A DNA stretch of 41,500 nt from Nemertoderma westbladi (lineage: Eukaryota; Xenacoelomorpha; Nemertodermatida; Nemertodermatidae): the NCBI GenBank assembly GCA_032718475.1, contig JAUCBJ010001620.1, positions 1-41,500 of the forward strand, given 5' to 3'. The number at the start of each line of letters is the position of its first letter. Within the stretch, counting starts at the first letter, position 1. Shown here one piece after another: positions 11,991 to 21,864 of this stretch. The notes beneath the pieces are model-generated. The model was not told the origin of the DNA, did not search any database, and saw only the letters and a program-made list of their open reading frames with translations. The position numbers and the translations under genes were made by a program.

Positions 11991-12714
11991 GGATGAATGA
12001 CTATTGTGTGGTGTGGCATGATGGGCTGCAAGGTCGGGATGCTGACTCATTGGTCGATTGTATGTTAAGGATCATCAGAGAAGAGCGGGATTCCAAAGAG
12101 TTTATATTTTGGCTGGATAATTGTACGGGTCAAAATGAAAACTGGTTGCTCTTTGGCGCATGTGTAGCGATTGTCAATGCCACAGGGGGGCCACAGTCAA
12201 TCACATTGAAGTACCTCACCAAGGGACATAGCACATGTTAGCCGATTCGGTTCATGGAAATATAGAGAGGAGTATTAAAAGACAACCAGCAATGTATGAT
12301 TTGAAAGACGTCACTATGGTTATGGCCAACAGTAGAAAAGATTTGGTTGTATTAACCCCGGAATTCCACAAGTGGTTGAAGAAACTAACGTATTCTAAGC
12401 TGAAAGAGGTGCTTCCCTATATTACAGAGGTAGTCCAGGTATGATTTAACAAAGGGTGTCGCAAGATGGTGTATAAAACAGACTTCAAAGAAGCAGAGAA
12501 GTCTGTAGAATTCCTTCAAGAGAGGTATCACCCAGAAATTCCACAGAAGAAAGAAGGTGTACGGGGAATTAACACAGCAAAGAAGGAGATTATCCCAAAG
12601 AAACTTGTTAATCTCATGCCAGGAAACAGATCGTCTTTCTGGTTATCGATGACATCGAAACAATCACAAACAGACCTTAATAGTGGCTACGATCACTCTT
12701 TAGTTAATGGGTAG
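11985..12714 (+). pseudogene. RNase H-like transposase remnant (DUF7869-like), C-terminal part
   Basis: The coding sequence is clear from the end of the minisatellite. It reads through WHDGLQGR, then IFWLDNCTGQNENW, which has the Asp-Asn-Cys and GQN signature, and KYLTKGHS. The frame changes near 12,236 (one base missing) and continues with ADSVHGNIERS. A TGA at 12442-12444 interrupts the same frame before YKTDF and the C-terminal segment INTAKKEIIPKKLV...LMPGNR...FW. The order of DNC-GQN, GH and ADSVHG matches a family of animal transposon-derived proteins with an RNase H fold that I recall as DUF7869-like; treat the name as provisional. The N-terminal half is not visible: the 39-bp array lies where it should be and is in phase with this frame. 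It probably encoded the transposase of the surrounding element. Confidence 0.62.
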
Positions 12715-12719
12715 AACTG

Positions 12720-13305
12720 TATTGAATAAAACTGATCGATTTATTAAACTCATTATTCTATAAAACGGATCAATGTATTAAACTCATATTTGTTTAAACT
12801 GAACTGTTTAATTAACTATAAATTGTATTAAACTGATCGCTATAAACTCTTCATAATTGTAAAAACTGATCATTAAATCTTATCTATGTATTAAACTCAT
12901 CTTTGTATAAAACTGCTCTATATTATTAAACTCAAATTTGTATAAAACCGATCTCTGTACTGTATTAAACTCATATTTGTATAAACCGATCTATGTATTA
13001 AACTCATATTTGTATATAACTGATCTACAGTATATATTAAACTCAAATTTGTATAAAACTGATCTATGTATTAAACTCATACTGTATTTGTATATAACTG
13101 ATCTACAGTATATATTAAACTCATATTTGTATAAAACAGATCTATGTACTGTATTAAACTCATATTTGTATAAAACCGACCAACAGTATATATTAAACAC
13201 ATATTTGTATAAAACCGATCTATGTATTGAACTCATATTTGTACAAAACCGATCTTATGTATTAAACTATAAATTGTATTAAACTGATCGTTACATTAAA
13301 CTGAC
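12720..13305. repeat. ~34-bp AT-rich minisatellite with TA-bounded indels
   Basis: About 15 imperfect units of the form TTTGTATAAAACTGATCTAT followed by GTATTAAACTCATA. Units differ mainly by insertion of CTGTA after GTA or CATA (near 12957, 13080 and 13148) or of CAGTA after CTA (near 13026 and 13105). The first units are more degenerate. Open frames across it (Leu/Tyr/Lys-rich) are not genes. It lies between the transposase remnant and the right end of the transposon. Confidence 0.85.
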
Positions 13306-13399
13306 TGTTCATTTTATTTTATTCCCTTACCACAAATTGTAGTTTATTAGTTAATGGTTTTCAATATTAATCGTAATTATTAATTAATAATATAAAAGT

Positions 13400-13770
13400 T
13401 TATATTCAAACATAGAGATAAACGGTTTTGTTAAAAAATAAAATATAAAAGATAGCTGGTTTTGAAGAATAAAAAATGAGTTAGGCGATTTTGATCCAAA
13501 AAAAGTTACATGTTTGCGGCGCAAGTATATTGACCAATACCTGCTATGGTGTACTATCGGTGTACTATGGTGTTTTTAACATATTTCTCTTTATTTTCAC
13601 GCCTTAATTTTGCCTCAGGTGGATTCGGCACATGCGTTTACCCTATATTGAATATTAATATGGAAATTTCCCGAATTAATCCCAGTAAGAATTTAAAATG
13701 AACAACCATAAAAAACCGGAATGGTTTGTGGCCATTTTCTCAAAATGCCAAAAATTGAGATACACGGTTT
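13400..13770. promoter_or_regulatory. Subterminal motif array, right
   Basis: Inverted counterparts of the left array: AGAGATAAACGGTTTTG (about 13408), AGATAGCTGGTTTTG (about 13450), a weaker GGCGATTTTG (about 13484) and the terminal GAGATACACGGTTTTG (about 13757). Orientation is opposite to most left-end copies, as expected of paired transposon ends. Confidence 0.55.
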
Positions 13771-13786
13771 TGGAATATAAGGGCCG
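13747..13786 (-). repeat. Right terminal inverted repeat of the 3.9-kb transposon
   Basis: Reverse complement of the left end with two mismatches, ending GGAATATAAGGGCCG and followed by the target duplication AGTA at 13787-13790. Confidence 0.88.
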
Positions 13787-13790
13787 AGTA

Positions 13791-15341
13791 GGCTCCTATG
13801 TTAACTCATCTAATATAACCCATTTTGGTGAACAATGGTTGTTATTGGATGGTTGTCATGGTAACAGTAAGTTCATCCACCATTGACCAATTACGGGTCA
13901 GAATATACTGTACCTGCAAATTACTAACCACACCCGGTAAGAGTGATGTAGTACATGGTCTGGTAGATGGCATTGCAGGCCATATTGGCTAGGTATGCCG
14001 AGGGAGGGTGGTGGTGATGTGTCCTCAACAAACCAACTGAGACCCGCATTCCCCAGGTTGGCAAACCAGACAGAGCTTGATATTTGACAGGAAAACAATC
14101 GATCCATCTCCGAAAACCTAAGAACCATCGGGGTAAACTGGGTCTATTATAAAATATAAAATAATGATAAAATAATATAAAATATATTTCTCCCAGTCCA
14201 GTATCATGTCGTCACATATCGTCCACGACTACGCTTTCGATGTGTTGGTTGCCAGAAAAGCTTTACTTCTCCAGCAGTGCCAACTGAATCTTATCTGTGT
14301 TCACGGAGGGTGGTTGATACAGGTGGTATTGTACCATAAAGTTCGGCGATTGTCACGTGTTGTCTGTCTTCATTATCTGTATTTCGGCGGGTGTGAAGTC
14401 CCCTGTTTCTAGGTAGCGTCTTGTCATATATTTTCCTAGTAGTTGACCTCATGTTTGGTGGCTACCAAAGCAAGTTGCTAAAGTGATATTTCAATTTCCC
14501 AACACGTTTTTCAGGACTATCAGCTTTTAATTTTTTCAATTTTGAACTGATGTATTTCTCCTGGTAGATGTTGTAGGCCAATTTAAGATTTTCCTTAGCT
14601 TTCTCAACCTTGTTTTCGGTTATTGGTTGTCCGATTTTTACTTTAATTGCGCCCATTTTTGTGTTGTGATTGTGATAGTGGTGTGATATGTAAACCATAA
14701 GCGGGGACGGGAACCATTCACGTTTTAAATGAGACAGTGAATTATTTCGACCTATAATTATTAAATGTATATCAGCTGATCCACCTGATATCTTGATGAT
14801 TCACTTCATACTTACTGTATGCAGTACTGCACTACTGGGCCTAGCTGGACTTATTCTGGGTACGTACTAAAAGGTAGAACGATCTATAACGGGCTATAAC
14901 GATCTATAACGGGCTATAATTTTCTATAAACAAGCTATAACCATGTATAACGATCTATAATATGAAAATTTACAATAAAAAAACATATTTTAGCATGGAT
15001 TTATTTTCCTAGTCAGTAATTTAATTAAGCAATTTGGTTTTTTTAGTCCATACTGCTTTTCGTCTTTTTGGTATCATGAAATCAGTCATTACTTCATTAG
15101 TCAGCATTCCACTATCTGACTTGTCAGACAGGGGAGTGGTCTCCCTATCCGCTGTCAGCTTCTGCAGTACTGGTGCTACGTGCTAAAGCAGAGGGCATAC
15201 CGTCAGAACTGCAGAATCCGAGTCTATGCGTTGCGTTATCACTTGGCTACCCGTACGCGGCTGGTAAGAGGTGCGGTGCCGGTAAGGCCTGAAGGCAGTA
15301 TGCAGTAAGGAGTGGGTCTGTCAGTCTGTGCACTGTACTGT
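13791..15341. other. Intergenic, no certain gene
   Basis: A lysine-rich minus-strand open frame (14698 to 14462, 78 aa) has a helical character like the linker before the RT of LINE ORF2 proteins, but no catalytic motif, so I leave it uncalled. Near 14878-14965 there is a small array based on the ~11-bp unit CTATAACGATC/GGGCTATAA. Nothing else is recognised. Confidence 0.5.
14878..14965. repeat. Short tandem array, ~11-bp unit
   Basis: Alternating units ATAACGATCT and ATAACGGGCT, then degenerate copies (ATAATTTTCT, ATAAACAAGCT, ATAACCATGT, ATAACGATCT). About eight units. Confidence 0.7.
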
Positions 15342-15920
15342 GACAAGTCGCTAAAAGGTGCCACCATGCTCCATAGCGCGGGAAATTCAAATGATTGAAA
15401 GACATGTAATTTGTACTGAAAAGGGTGGAAGATTAGATCTGCCACCTACATTTTGGCGGTAAATTATTTAACATTGAATACATCAATAGGGTAAGACTAA
15501 ATAATAAAATGTAATTCATTGAATCAGAATAACTTGTTTCATATCGGTTTAACTCACTCATCAGTTATTGTTGTTGTTTTATCTATTCTGGGGCTTCGAG
15601 CAGCACGTGAACAACTAAGCTGACTGGTTAAATAATCTGGGGCTTCGAGCAGCACGTGAACAACTAAGATGACCGGTTAACTAGTCTGGGACTTCGGGCA
15701 GCACGTGAACAACTAAGCTGATTGGTTCACTAGCCTGGGACTTCGAGCAGCACGTGAATAACTAAGCTGATTGGTTAACTAGTCTGGGACTTCGAGCAGC
15801 ACCTGACCAACTAAAGTAGATTAGTAGTTTAGCTTAACTTCTATCAGTAAAATGTTAAGAACATATATTATTTGCTTGTATCAGTTATAATTACATCAGA
15901 ACATTATAATTATAACAATT
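15342..15920 (+). mobile_element. Single arm of the foldback element (copy 1)
   Basis: Starts GACAAGTCGCTAAAAGGTGC, like the ends of the complete copy at 19606-21538, and shares its arm in order: the ATAGCGCGGGAAATTC segment, the ACTCACTCATCAGTTATTG segment, about five units of the ~50-bp repeat (15585-15830; four with CACGTG, the last with CACCTG), and then the ~100-bp tail starting GCTTAACTTCTATCAG and ending near TTATAATTATAACAAT. The second, inverted arm is missing, so this is a truncated or recombined copy. Confidence 0.8.
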
Positions 15921-15964
15921 ATACACTTATACAGTATATTAATTCAATTGATTAATTCCTCTAG

Positions 15965-16695
15965 AAAATGTCCGACACATTCATCACAATACCATTTTTG
16001 CTCTTGTGCACGTGGTACAACTATGGTTGATACGCATTTGCTAGTGTTCACATTCCCATCGAGTGGACCCATCCATGATCCAATCGGTGGAGCCCCGATC
16101 CGCCAACCATAATGCAATTTGATTGCGTAATGCCACTGGAAGTCCTATGTGATATAGTAGTCTATCATGGCCGTAATGGTCGATACAGTATTTCACTAGA
16201 ACATTTCCCGTAGAGTAGATTATGGCTGTTATAAACGCTGAGCATTGGTAGACACTTTGTGACCTTTCATTTAACGAATCATCACGGTTCAATCCCTTCA
16301 TACGCTCATTGCGCTTTCGTTCTGCTAACTTTATCTTTATAATCCTTACTTACAGAGCGATGACATGAAAACCTTTCTACATAGTAATTGGTATATTTTC
16401 TAGTTCCTCTAAAATTAATAAATTTTGATCTAGTACTTCCTTCCACACCCATCTTCCACTCATGGAACTCATTGTAAGTATCGAAGTTTACCGTTTGTAC
16501 TAAACATGTAATACCGTGATTTGCTTGTACATGAGAAATTATATCGCACTCACTGCCAAATGTGTCACTACAAAGTCTACATTGTACTATTCCTTGTTTC
16601 TGTTTAAGTTCCGCAATTAGGATTACAGTTTCTGAGTTAGTGGTAGCGGATTGTATTTTGTCACAAGTTACTAAAGAATAATAATGTTTATTCAT
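15965..16695 (-). pseudogene. C2H2 zinc-finger / FAR1-like domain protein, frameshifted
   Basis: The upstream part (16695 to about 16320) starts at ATG. It has one C2H2 finger, CRLC then H-x4-H (HVQANH), followed by FDTYNEFHEWK, a pattern of the FAR1/FLYWCH-like DNA-binding domain found in MULE-type transposases and host proteins derived from them. That frame ends at a TGA near 16306. A one-base shift near 16,320 joins it to a frame reading RKRNERMKG, then QSVYQCSAF and YCIDHYGHD, the second half of the same domain (a cysteine and two histidines). A further frame change near 16,045 seems to lead into a segment ending KWYCDEC at about 15,970. At least one indel makes this a pseudogene or a gene fragment; an intron at the first break is less likely because no GT-AG pair is evident. 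It ends close to the solo LTR. Confidence 0.6.
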
Positions 16696-17980
16696 AATAA
16701 TATTTTATCATATTATATCTTGTAAAAGCTTTTGCGGATATAATCAGTCCCCTTGCCCGCAAAGTACCGTGTGGGTGTTTTAACGGACATAAAAGTTGTT
16801 TTTCTATATGTGTGCTTTGGAGGACATGGCAAGATACAAAACCCGCAATGCGTCAAATCCTCTAGCACAGTGTAGCCTTGATGATTCAGATTACGACATC
16901 TAACAGCTGGTTGCTGGCATGGAAACGGCCGTTGGACACATGGTTCTTTGTTCAGCTTAATAGCCAATCAGAGCGATTTTTACTTGAGATGTGGAGATAT
17001 CCTACAGATCGTACTAGGCGTGTTCAGTCTTACTGTGTTATAGTTTTGTTGTTTCTATCTAGGCCAAGAACACCGGCTCTAGAGTCAATTCGTTTCAGAC
17101 TTTAGAAGAAACATTAGTAGGCTTAGATTATAGAGCGTATAACTGTTATCAGTCTTATCAGCGATTATTGTATGCCAGCGGTACAATCTTACATTGTTAT
17201 AATCTTAACCTACCGTCTTAATGCTTTTTACTGTTGTCATTATTTGTATCAGTTGGTTGAATATTATTATTTGGAGAACATCGATAAATAACCCAAATTT
17301 CCCAATTTTCTTGATACACTGCAGGTTAGAGAGACAGGTTACATATAGCGATTGCGACTTATATTATCGTGGTTTGTAGTGAATTTAATGCTATTTGATA
17401 GGCACTACATGAGTCAATTGCTGTTCTCTTTATGTATGATAAAATTCATTGACGGTCGGCAGATTAGTGTGCAGTATTATGCGGTACCGGTAGTGTGCAT
17501 GATTGTGGCTGATAACTAAGCATTTCCTAAAGAATGCGCCTCATACGTGAATCATAAGCCTTACCGTCTTACCGTTGTGTTTAGTATAAGTCATAGTTCT
17601 GTTTACCTAGATAGAGCGCCACGTCCTAAAGGAACTGTTAATATTTCCCGAAAGTGAATAATATTCGTCAGAAATTATTTATTAACGATCAATCGAATAA
17701 TACAGTAAGCTTACACTGCAATAAAATCTAAGCCCTCCGAATCCAGTCTCCCGGGTATATCCAGCGGGTGAATGGACGCGCACTAGGCTGGCTTCGGCTA
17801 ATGTTGTGTTTATTGGTATTAAATACTTGTCATATGTTAAAGTCTATTTATAAACCAAAAGACATATAAATTTTGGCAGGTTAAACTGCTAAAGGTCTTC
17901 AAAAGCGCGTACAATAACAGTTATTTTCTTTATTGCAGTAAGCAATAAAGTTGAAAGTACCGGTCGACCGGTAAACCTGA

Positions 17981-18178
17981 ACCGGTACTGCTGTAGGTCC
18001 GTAGGCCCAACTGCCAGAATCGGTACTGCTGTAGGTCCGTAGGCCCAACTGCTTGAACCGGTACTGCTGTAGGTCCGTAGGCCCAACTGCTTGAACCGGT
18101 ACTGCTGTAGGTCCGTAGGCCCAACTGCCAGAATCGGTACTGCTGTAGGTCTGTAGGCCCAACTGTCCTAACCGGTAC
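17981..18178. repeat. 38-bp minisatellite within the solo LTR, 5 units
   Basis: Units start at 17981, 18019, 18057, 18095 and 18133 (a sixth begins at 18171), each opening with ACCGGTACTGCTGTAGGTCC or its ATCGG variant. The 5' LTR at 30.9 kb has no such array at the equivalent place, so it expanded after the copies separated. Confidence 0.92.
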
Positions 18179-18354
18179 TTCCAGTATAAGAACATTAGTA
18201 TTATTCGATTTGATTATTGTATACCTGTAGGTCTTAGTACTTAATCAGGGAACGGCCGCCCTGGTTTTTTATTGAGATTTTACTTATTTCTATCGGTTTT
18301 ATTTACATGTAAGTTAATATTGAGCAGAAGACGTGTAAGTCTGCGCAGATTGTT

Positions 18355-18950
18355 CAGATAATTGTAGGCTGGACTCTTGTCGGACTGTTGTTGGGTCTGG
18401 AGAGATTGCGGCGTGTGTAGAGTCTGTCCGATAAAGTGCCAGTTAGTAAGTTGGGGCATCTTGAGTTGTAAGGTCAACCCCCTCCTAAAGAATAAGTCGT
18501 ACTACCGTGTTAGAACGCATACTAACTAACCATTTTGGAATCTGCATATACTGTAGTTTATTTAGGCTTGATAGTAGTCTACCAGCGTTTTAGCCTGTGT
18601 TTGTTTGTGTGGTCTGTTCAGGCACCGTAATAGTTATTACTCAGATATTTTGTAGGCTGGATTGTTGTCTGGCTGTTGTTGGGTCTGGAGAGATTGCGGC
18701 GTGTGTAGAGTCTGTCCGATAAAGTGCCAGTTAGTAAGTTGGGGCATCCAGAGTTGTAAGGTCAACCCCCTCCTAAAGAATAAGTCGTACTACCGTGTTA
18801 GAACGCATACTAACTAACCATTTTGGAATCTGCACATACTGTAGTTTATTTAGGCTTGATGGTAGTCTGCCAGCATTTGGTTTGTATTTTGTTTGAGTAT
18901 TCTGTACGGGTAGCGTAATATTTATTATTCAGAGTTTATGCGATTATTCG
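18355..18950 (+). repeat. ~290-bp direct repeat in the solo LTR, 2 units
   Basis: Two tandem units offset by about 288 bp (for example TGTAGGCTGG at 18363 and 18651; AGTCGTACTACCGTG in each), nearly identical over about 190 bp. The 5' LTR has the same arrangement at 31085-31680. Confidence 0.88.
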
Positions 18951-19080
18951 CAACATTCATGTCCCCAAGTTTATTCCTACAGTAATTGTGCTTGTTACAC
19001 ATACTGGTTGTTCTTTCTCCGGTGTAATAAATAAATTTTATTTTAAATATTGTCACTGTGAAATAATAATAATAATTATT

Positions 19081-19489
19081 CGATCTACAAATTACTAAGC
19101 TCGAATGTAACATTGCCATTTACAGATTTAAAGGAGCAGGTTATAGAGGCGCGTGTTGGGGGAACCAAAACAATAAACGAAAGTTAACACATGTTACAAG
19201 AATATGCAGGTTACTTTTATTCAAAGGCTGAAAGGAGCAGGTTACAGAGGCGTGTTGGGGGAACCAAAACAATAAACGAAAGTTAACACATGTTACAAGA
19301 TTATGCAGGTTACTTAATTGCGTCTTGGGTCTTTGTTTTGCAGTTTTGTACTCACCAACACCAAACTGTTTCTCCCTGTAAATAAACGAAGCATTTCATC
19401 GGTTAACTCCTGAAATTAAAACACAACTGAAATAAATGCTGAAATGTATGTTACATTCTGACATTCGAGCTTAGTAATTTGTAGATCGA
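19081..19489. mobile_element. Small inverted-repeat element holding two MITE fragments
   Basis: A perfect 27-bp inverted repeat (19081-19107 CGATCTACAAATTACTAAGC...; 19463-19489) bounds this stretch. Inside are two direct copies of a ~80-bp segment of the MITE at 5458-5887 (about 19129-19207 and 19231-19313), then a MITE-end fragment (CTTGGGTCTTTGTTTTG at about 19323-19340). To the right, GAATGTAACAT-type motifs recur (about 19485-19570). Superfamily unknown. Confidence 0.6.
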
Positions 19490-19851
19490 ATGTAACATAA
19501 TTGTAGGATCCAATGTAACATACTTGAGGTTACGTTCGATTCGTAAAAACTATGTTACATTCGATCCTGATTACGTTCGGTCTGTCACCCGCGTCTAAGC
19601 AGTCTGACAAGTCCCTAAAAGGTGCCACCGAGCTCCATAGCGCGGGAAATTCAAATGATTGAAAGACATGTAATTTGTACTGGAAAGGGTGGCAGATCAG
19701 ATCTGCTACCTATATTTTGGCGGTAAATTCTTTAACATTGAATACATGAATAGAGTAAGACTTAAATGTAATTCATTGAATAAGAATAAATTATTTCTTA
19801 TCGGTTTATTAACTCACTCATCCGTTATTGTTGTTGTTTATCTATTCTGGG

Positions 19852-20668
19852 ACTTCGAGCAGCACGTGAACAACTAAACCTGACGTTAACTAGTCTGGGG
19901 CATAGAGCAGCACGTGAACAACTAAACTGGCTGGTTACCTAGTCTGGTACTTCGAGCAGCACGTGAACAACTAAACTGACTGGTTAACTATAGTCTGGGA
20001 CTTCCAGTAGCACGTGAACAACTAAGCTGACTGGTTAACTATAGTCTGGGACTTCCATAGTAGCACGTGAACAACTAAGCTGACTGGTTAACTATAGTCT
20101 GGGACTTCCAGTAGCACGTGAACAACTAAGCTGACTGGTTAACTATAGTCTGGGACTTCCACTAGCACGTGAACAACTAAGCTGACTGGTTAACTATAGT
20201 CTGGGACTTCCAGTAGCACGTGAACAACTAAGCTGACTGCTTAACTATAGTCTGGGACTTCCAGTAGCACGTGAACAACTAAGCTGACTGCTTAACTATA
20301 GTCTGGGACTTCCAGTAGCACGTGAACAACTAAGCTGACTGGTTAACTAGTCTGGGACTTCCAGTAGCACGTGAACAACTAAGCTGACTGGTTAACTATA
20401 GTCTGGGACTTCCAGTAGCACGTGAACAACTAAGCTGACTGCTTAACTATAGTCTGGGACTTCCAGTAGCACGTGAACAACTAAGCTGACTGGTTAACTA
20501 GTCTGGGACTTCCAGTAGCACGTGAACAACTAAGCTGACTGGTTAACTATAGTCTGGGACTTCCAGTAGCACGTGAACAACTAAGCTGACTGGTTAACTA
20601 TAGTCTGGGACTTCCAGTAGCACGTGAACAACTAAGCTGACTGGTTAACTAGTCTGGAACTTCGAGCA
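19852..20668 (+). repeat. 49/51-bp minisatellite with CACGTG in each unit (left arm)
   Basis: About 16-17 units of the form CTGGGACTTCCAGTAGCACG followed by TGAACAACTAAGCTGACTGGTTAACTA. Sixteen contain a perfect CACGTG. Unit length alternates between 49 and 51 bp because of an extra TA (AACTAG against AACTATAG). The middle units are the most alike; the outer ones carry the older CTTCGAGCAGC form. Confidence 0.93.
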
Positions 20669-20934
20669 AAATTGCAAATTTAGGGGGGGGGGGGGGGAGG
20701 GGGGATCGGGGGATTTGGCTTAACTTCTATCAGTAAAATGCAAAGAACATATTTATTATTTTCTTGTATCAGTTATAATTACATCAGAACATTATAATTA
20801 TAACAATATAGCAGGGAACTGATAGTAAAATATATCGCAGGTAAGCCTACTGTAATAACAATAGGTGTATAATGCTTCTGCCTATACTGCTATATCTGTT
20901 CCAGACATGTACCAGACTATAAAAATAGTTAACC

Positions 20935-21285
20935 AGTCAGCTTAGTTGTTTAGGTGCTGCTCGAAGTCCCAGACTTGTTAACCAGGCAGCTTAGTTGTAC
21001 ACGTGCTGCTCGAAATCCCAGACTAGTTAACCAGCCAGCTTAGTTTTTCACGTGCTGCTCGAAGTCCTAGACTAGTTAACGTGCTGGTTTAGTTGTTCAC
21101 GTGGTGCTCGAAGCCCCAGACAACCGGTAGTTAGCGTGCTGGTTTAAATGTTCACGTGCTGCTCGAAGTCCCAGACTAGGTAACCAGCCAGTTTAGTTGT
21201 TCACGTGGTGCTCGAAGCCCCAACTACCGGTAGTTAGCGTGCTGGTTTAATTGTTCACGTGCTGCTCGAAGTCCCAGAATAGATA
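20935..21285 (-). repeat. ~50-bp minisatellite with CACGTG (right arm)
   Basis: Seven units in the opposite orientation to the left arm (GTTCACGTGCTGCTCGAAGT and relatives). Six have CACGTG; the innermost has AGGTGC. Two units have CACGTGGTGC. Confidence 0.9.
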
Positions 21286-21864
21286 AATCAACAACATTAA
21301 CGGATGAGTGAGTTAAACCGATAATAAATAATTTATTCTGATTCAATGAATTACATTCTGACATTGGCAGATTGGTCTTACTCTATTCATGTATTCAATG
21401 TTAAAACAGATTTGAATTTACCGCCAATATATAGGTGGCAGATCTGATCTGCCACCCTTTCCAGTACAAATAACATGTCTTTCAATCATTTGAATTTCCC
21501 GCGCTATGGAGCAGGGTGGCACCTTTTAGGGACTTGTCTGTACTGTGGGTTGCTGGGTTGGGTATGCTGGTATGGTATGGTAATTAAGCAGTAGGTGGAC
21601 TGGTCAACTGTCAACCGGTCCCGGCTCCCGGCTGCCCGGTATTCAGGCCTGTCAGGTATTTTATCAGTGAATATACCCAGATACGATTCGGTAGCCAGGT
21701 AGCTGCTACATGAAGTTATAGGCCTAGGCGCTTACTTTCTTACTTTCTCATTTACTCACTCACTTAAATGCATACTTACTCCTGTACTCACTTACATGCT
21801 GTAGTAACATACATAATATTTTAATAACTACGGTGCCTTGGTTGCGGAAAATCTGATTTGTTCT

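Larger units (their letters stand above)
9883..13786. mobile_element. DNA transposon, 3.9 kb, 40-bp TIRs, 4-bp target duplication
   Basis: The termini are inverted copies beginning CGGCCCTTATATTCC (left 9883-9922, right 13747-13786; about 38 of 40 positions agree). AGTA flanks both sides (9879-9882 and 13787-13790), a clean 4-bp target duplication. Both subterminal regions carry further copies of the terminal motif (AAAACCGTGTATCTC and variants). The interior holds a broken RNase H-like transposase gene on the plus strand and two long minisatellites on either side of it. A 4-bp duplication occurs in Sola elements and some others, but I cannot assign the superfamily from sequence alone. The copy is dead: the gene has a frameshift and a stop. 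Confidence 0.82.
16721..19001 (+). mobile_element. Solo LTR of the BEL/Pao element (2.28 kb)
   Basis: Begins TGTAAAAGCTTTTGCG and ends TTGTTACACA. It is collinear with the 5' LTR at 29649-31744, sharing GCGCCACGTCCTAAAGGAAC, CTCCCGGGTATATCCAGCGG, GGCAGGTTAAACTG, TACCGGTCGACCGGTAA and the internal ~290-bp repeats. No gag or pol sequence follows on the right, so it is a solo LTR left by LTR-LTR recombination, or the remains of a deleted copy. Flanks (TATCT left, TACTG right) do not give an identical target duplication. It is longer than the 5' LTR partly because of a 38-bp array. A possible TATA-like ACATAAAAG is near 16,778. Confidence 0.8.
19606..21538. mobile_element. Foldback element with minisatellite-bearing inverted arms, 1.93 kb
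   Basis: Both ends read GACAAGTCCCTAAAAGGTGC inward and stay similar for about 245 bp of unique arm, including the palindromic CAGATCAGATCTG. Each arm then enters ~50-bp tandem repeats in opposite orientation (19852-20668 and 20935-21285). The centre (20669-20934) holds a G-rich run and a non-coding spacer that includes a ~100-bp tail shared with copy 1. There is no open frame. Long inverted repeats with internal direct repeats are the architecture of foldback (FB/Galileo-type) elements. I could not find an unambiguous target duplication. Confidence 0.82.

Noticed and set aside
10623-12050. Long minus-strand open frames (up to 475 aa, His/Ser/Pro/Leu-rich) over the 39-bp array
   Set aside because: A period divisible by three keeps several frames open on both strands. 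The plus frame joins a recognisable transposase, the minus frames join nothing.
12938-13282. Tyr/Leu/Lys repeat frames on both strands
   Set aside because: Products of the ~34-bp minisatellite.
14462-14698. 78-aa lysine-rich minus-strand frame
   Set aside because: Resembles a LINE linker only in general character; no catalytic motif nearby, so not called.
19852-20668. CRISPR-like regular repeat array
   Set aside because: There are no unique spacers: units are contiguous ~50-bp tandem repeats in a eukaryotic foldback element.
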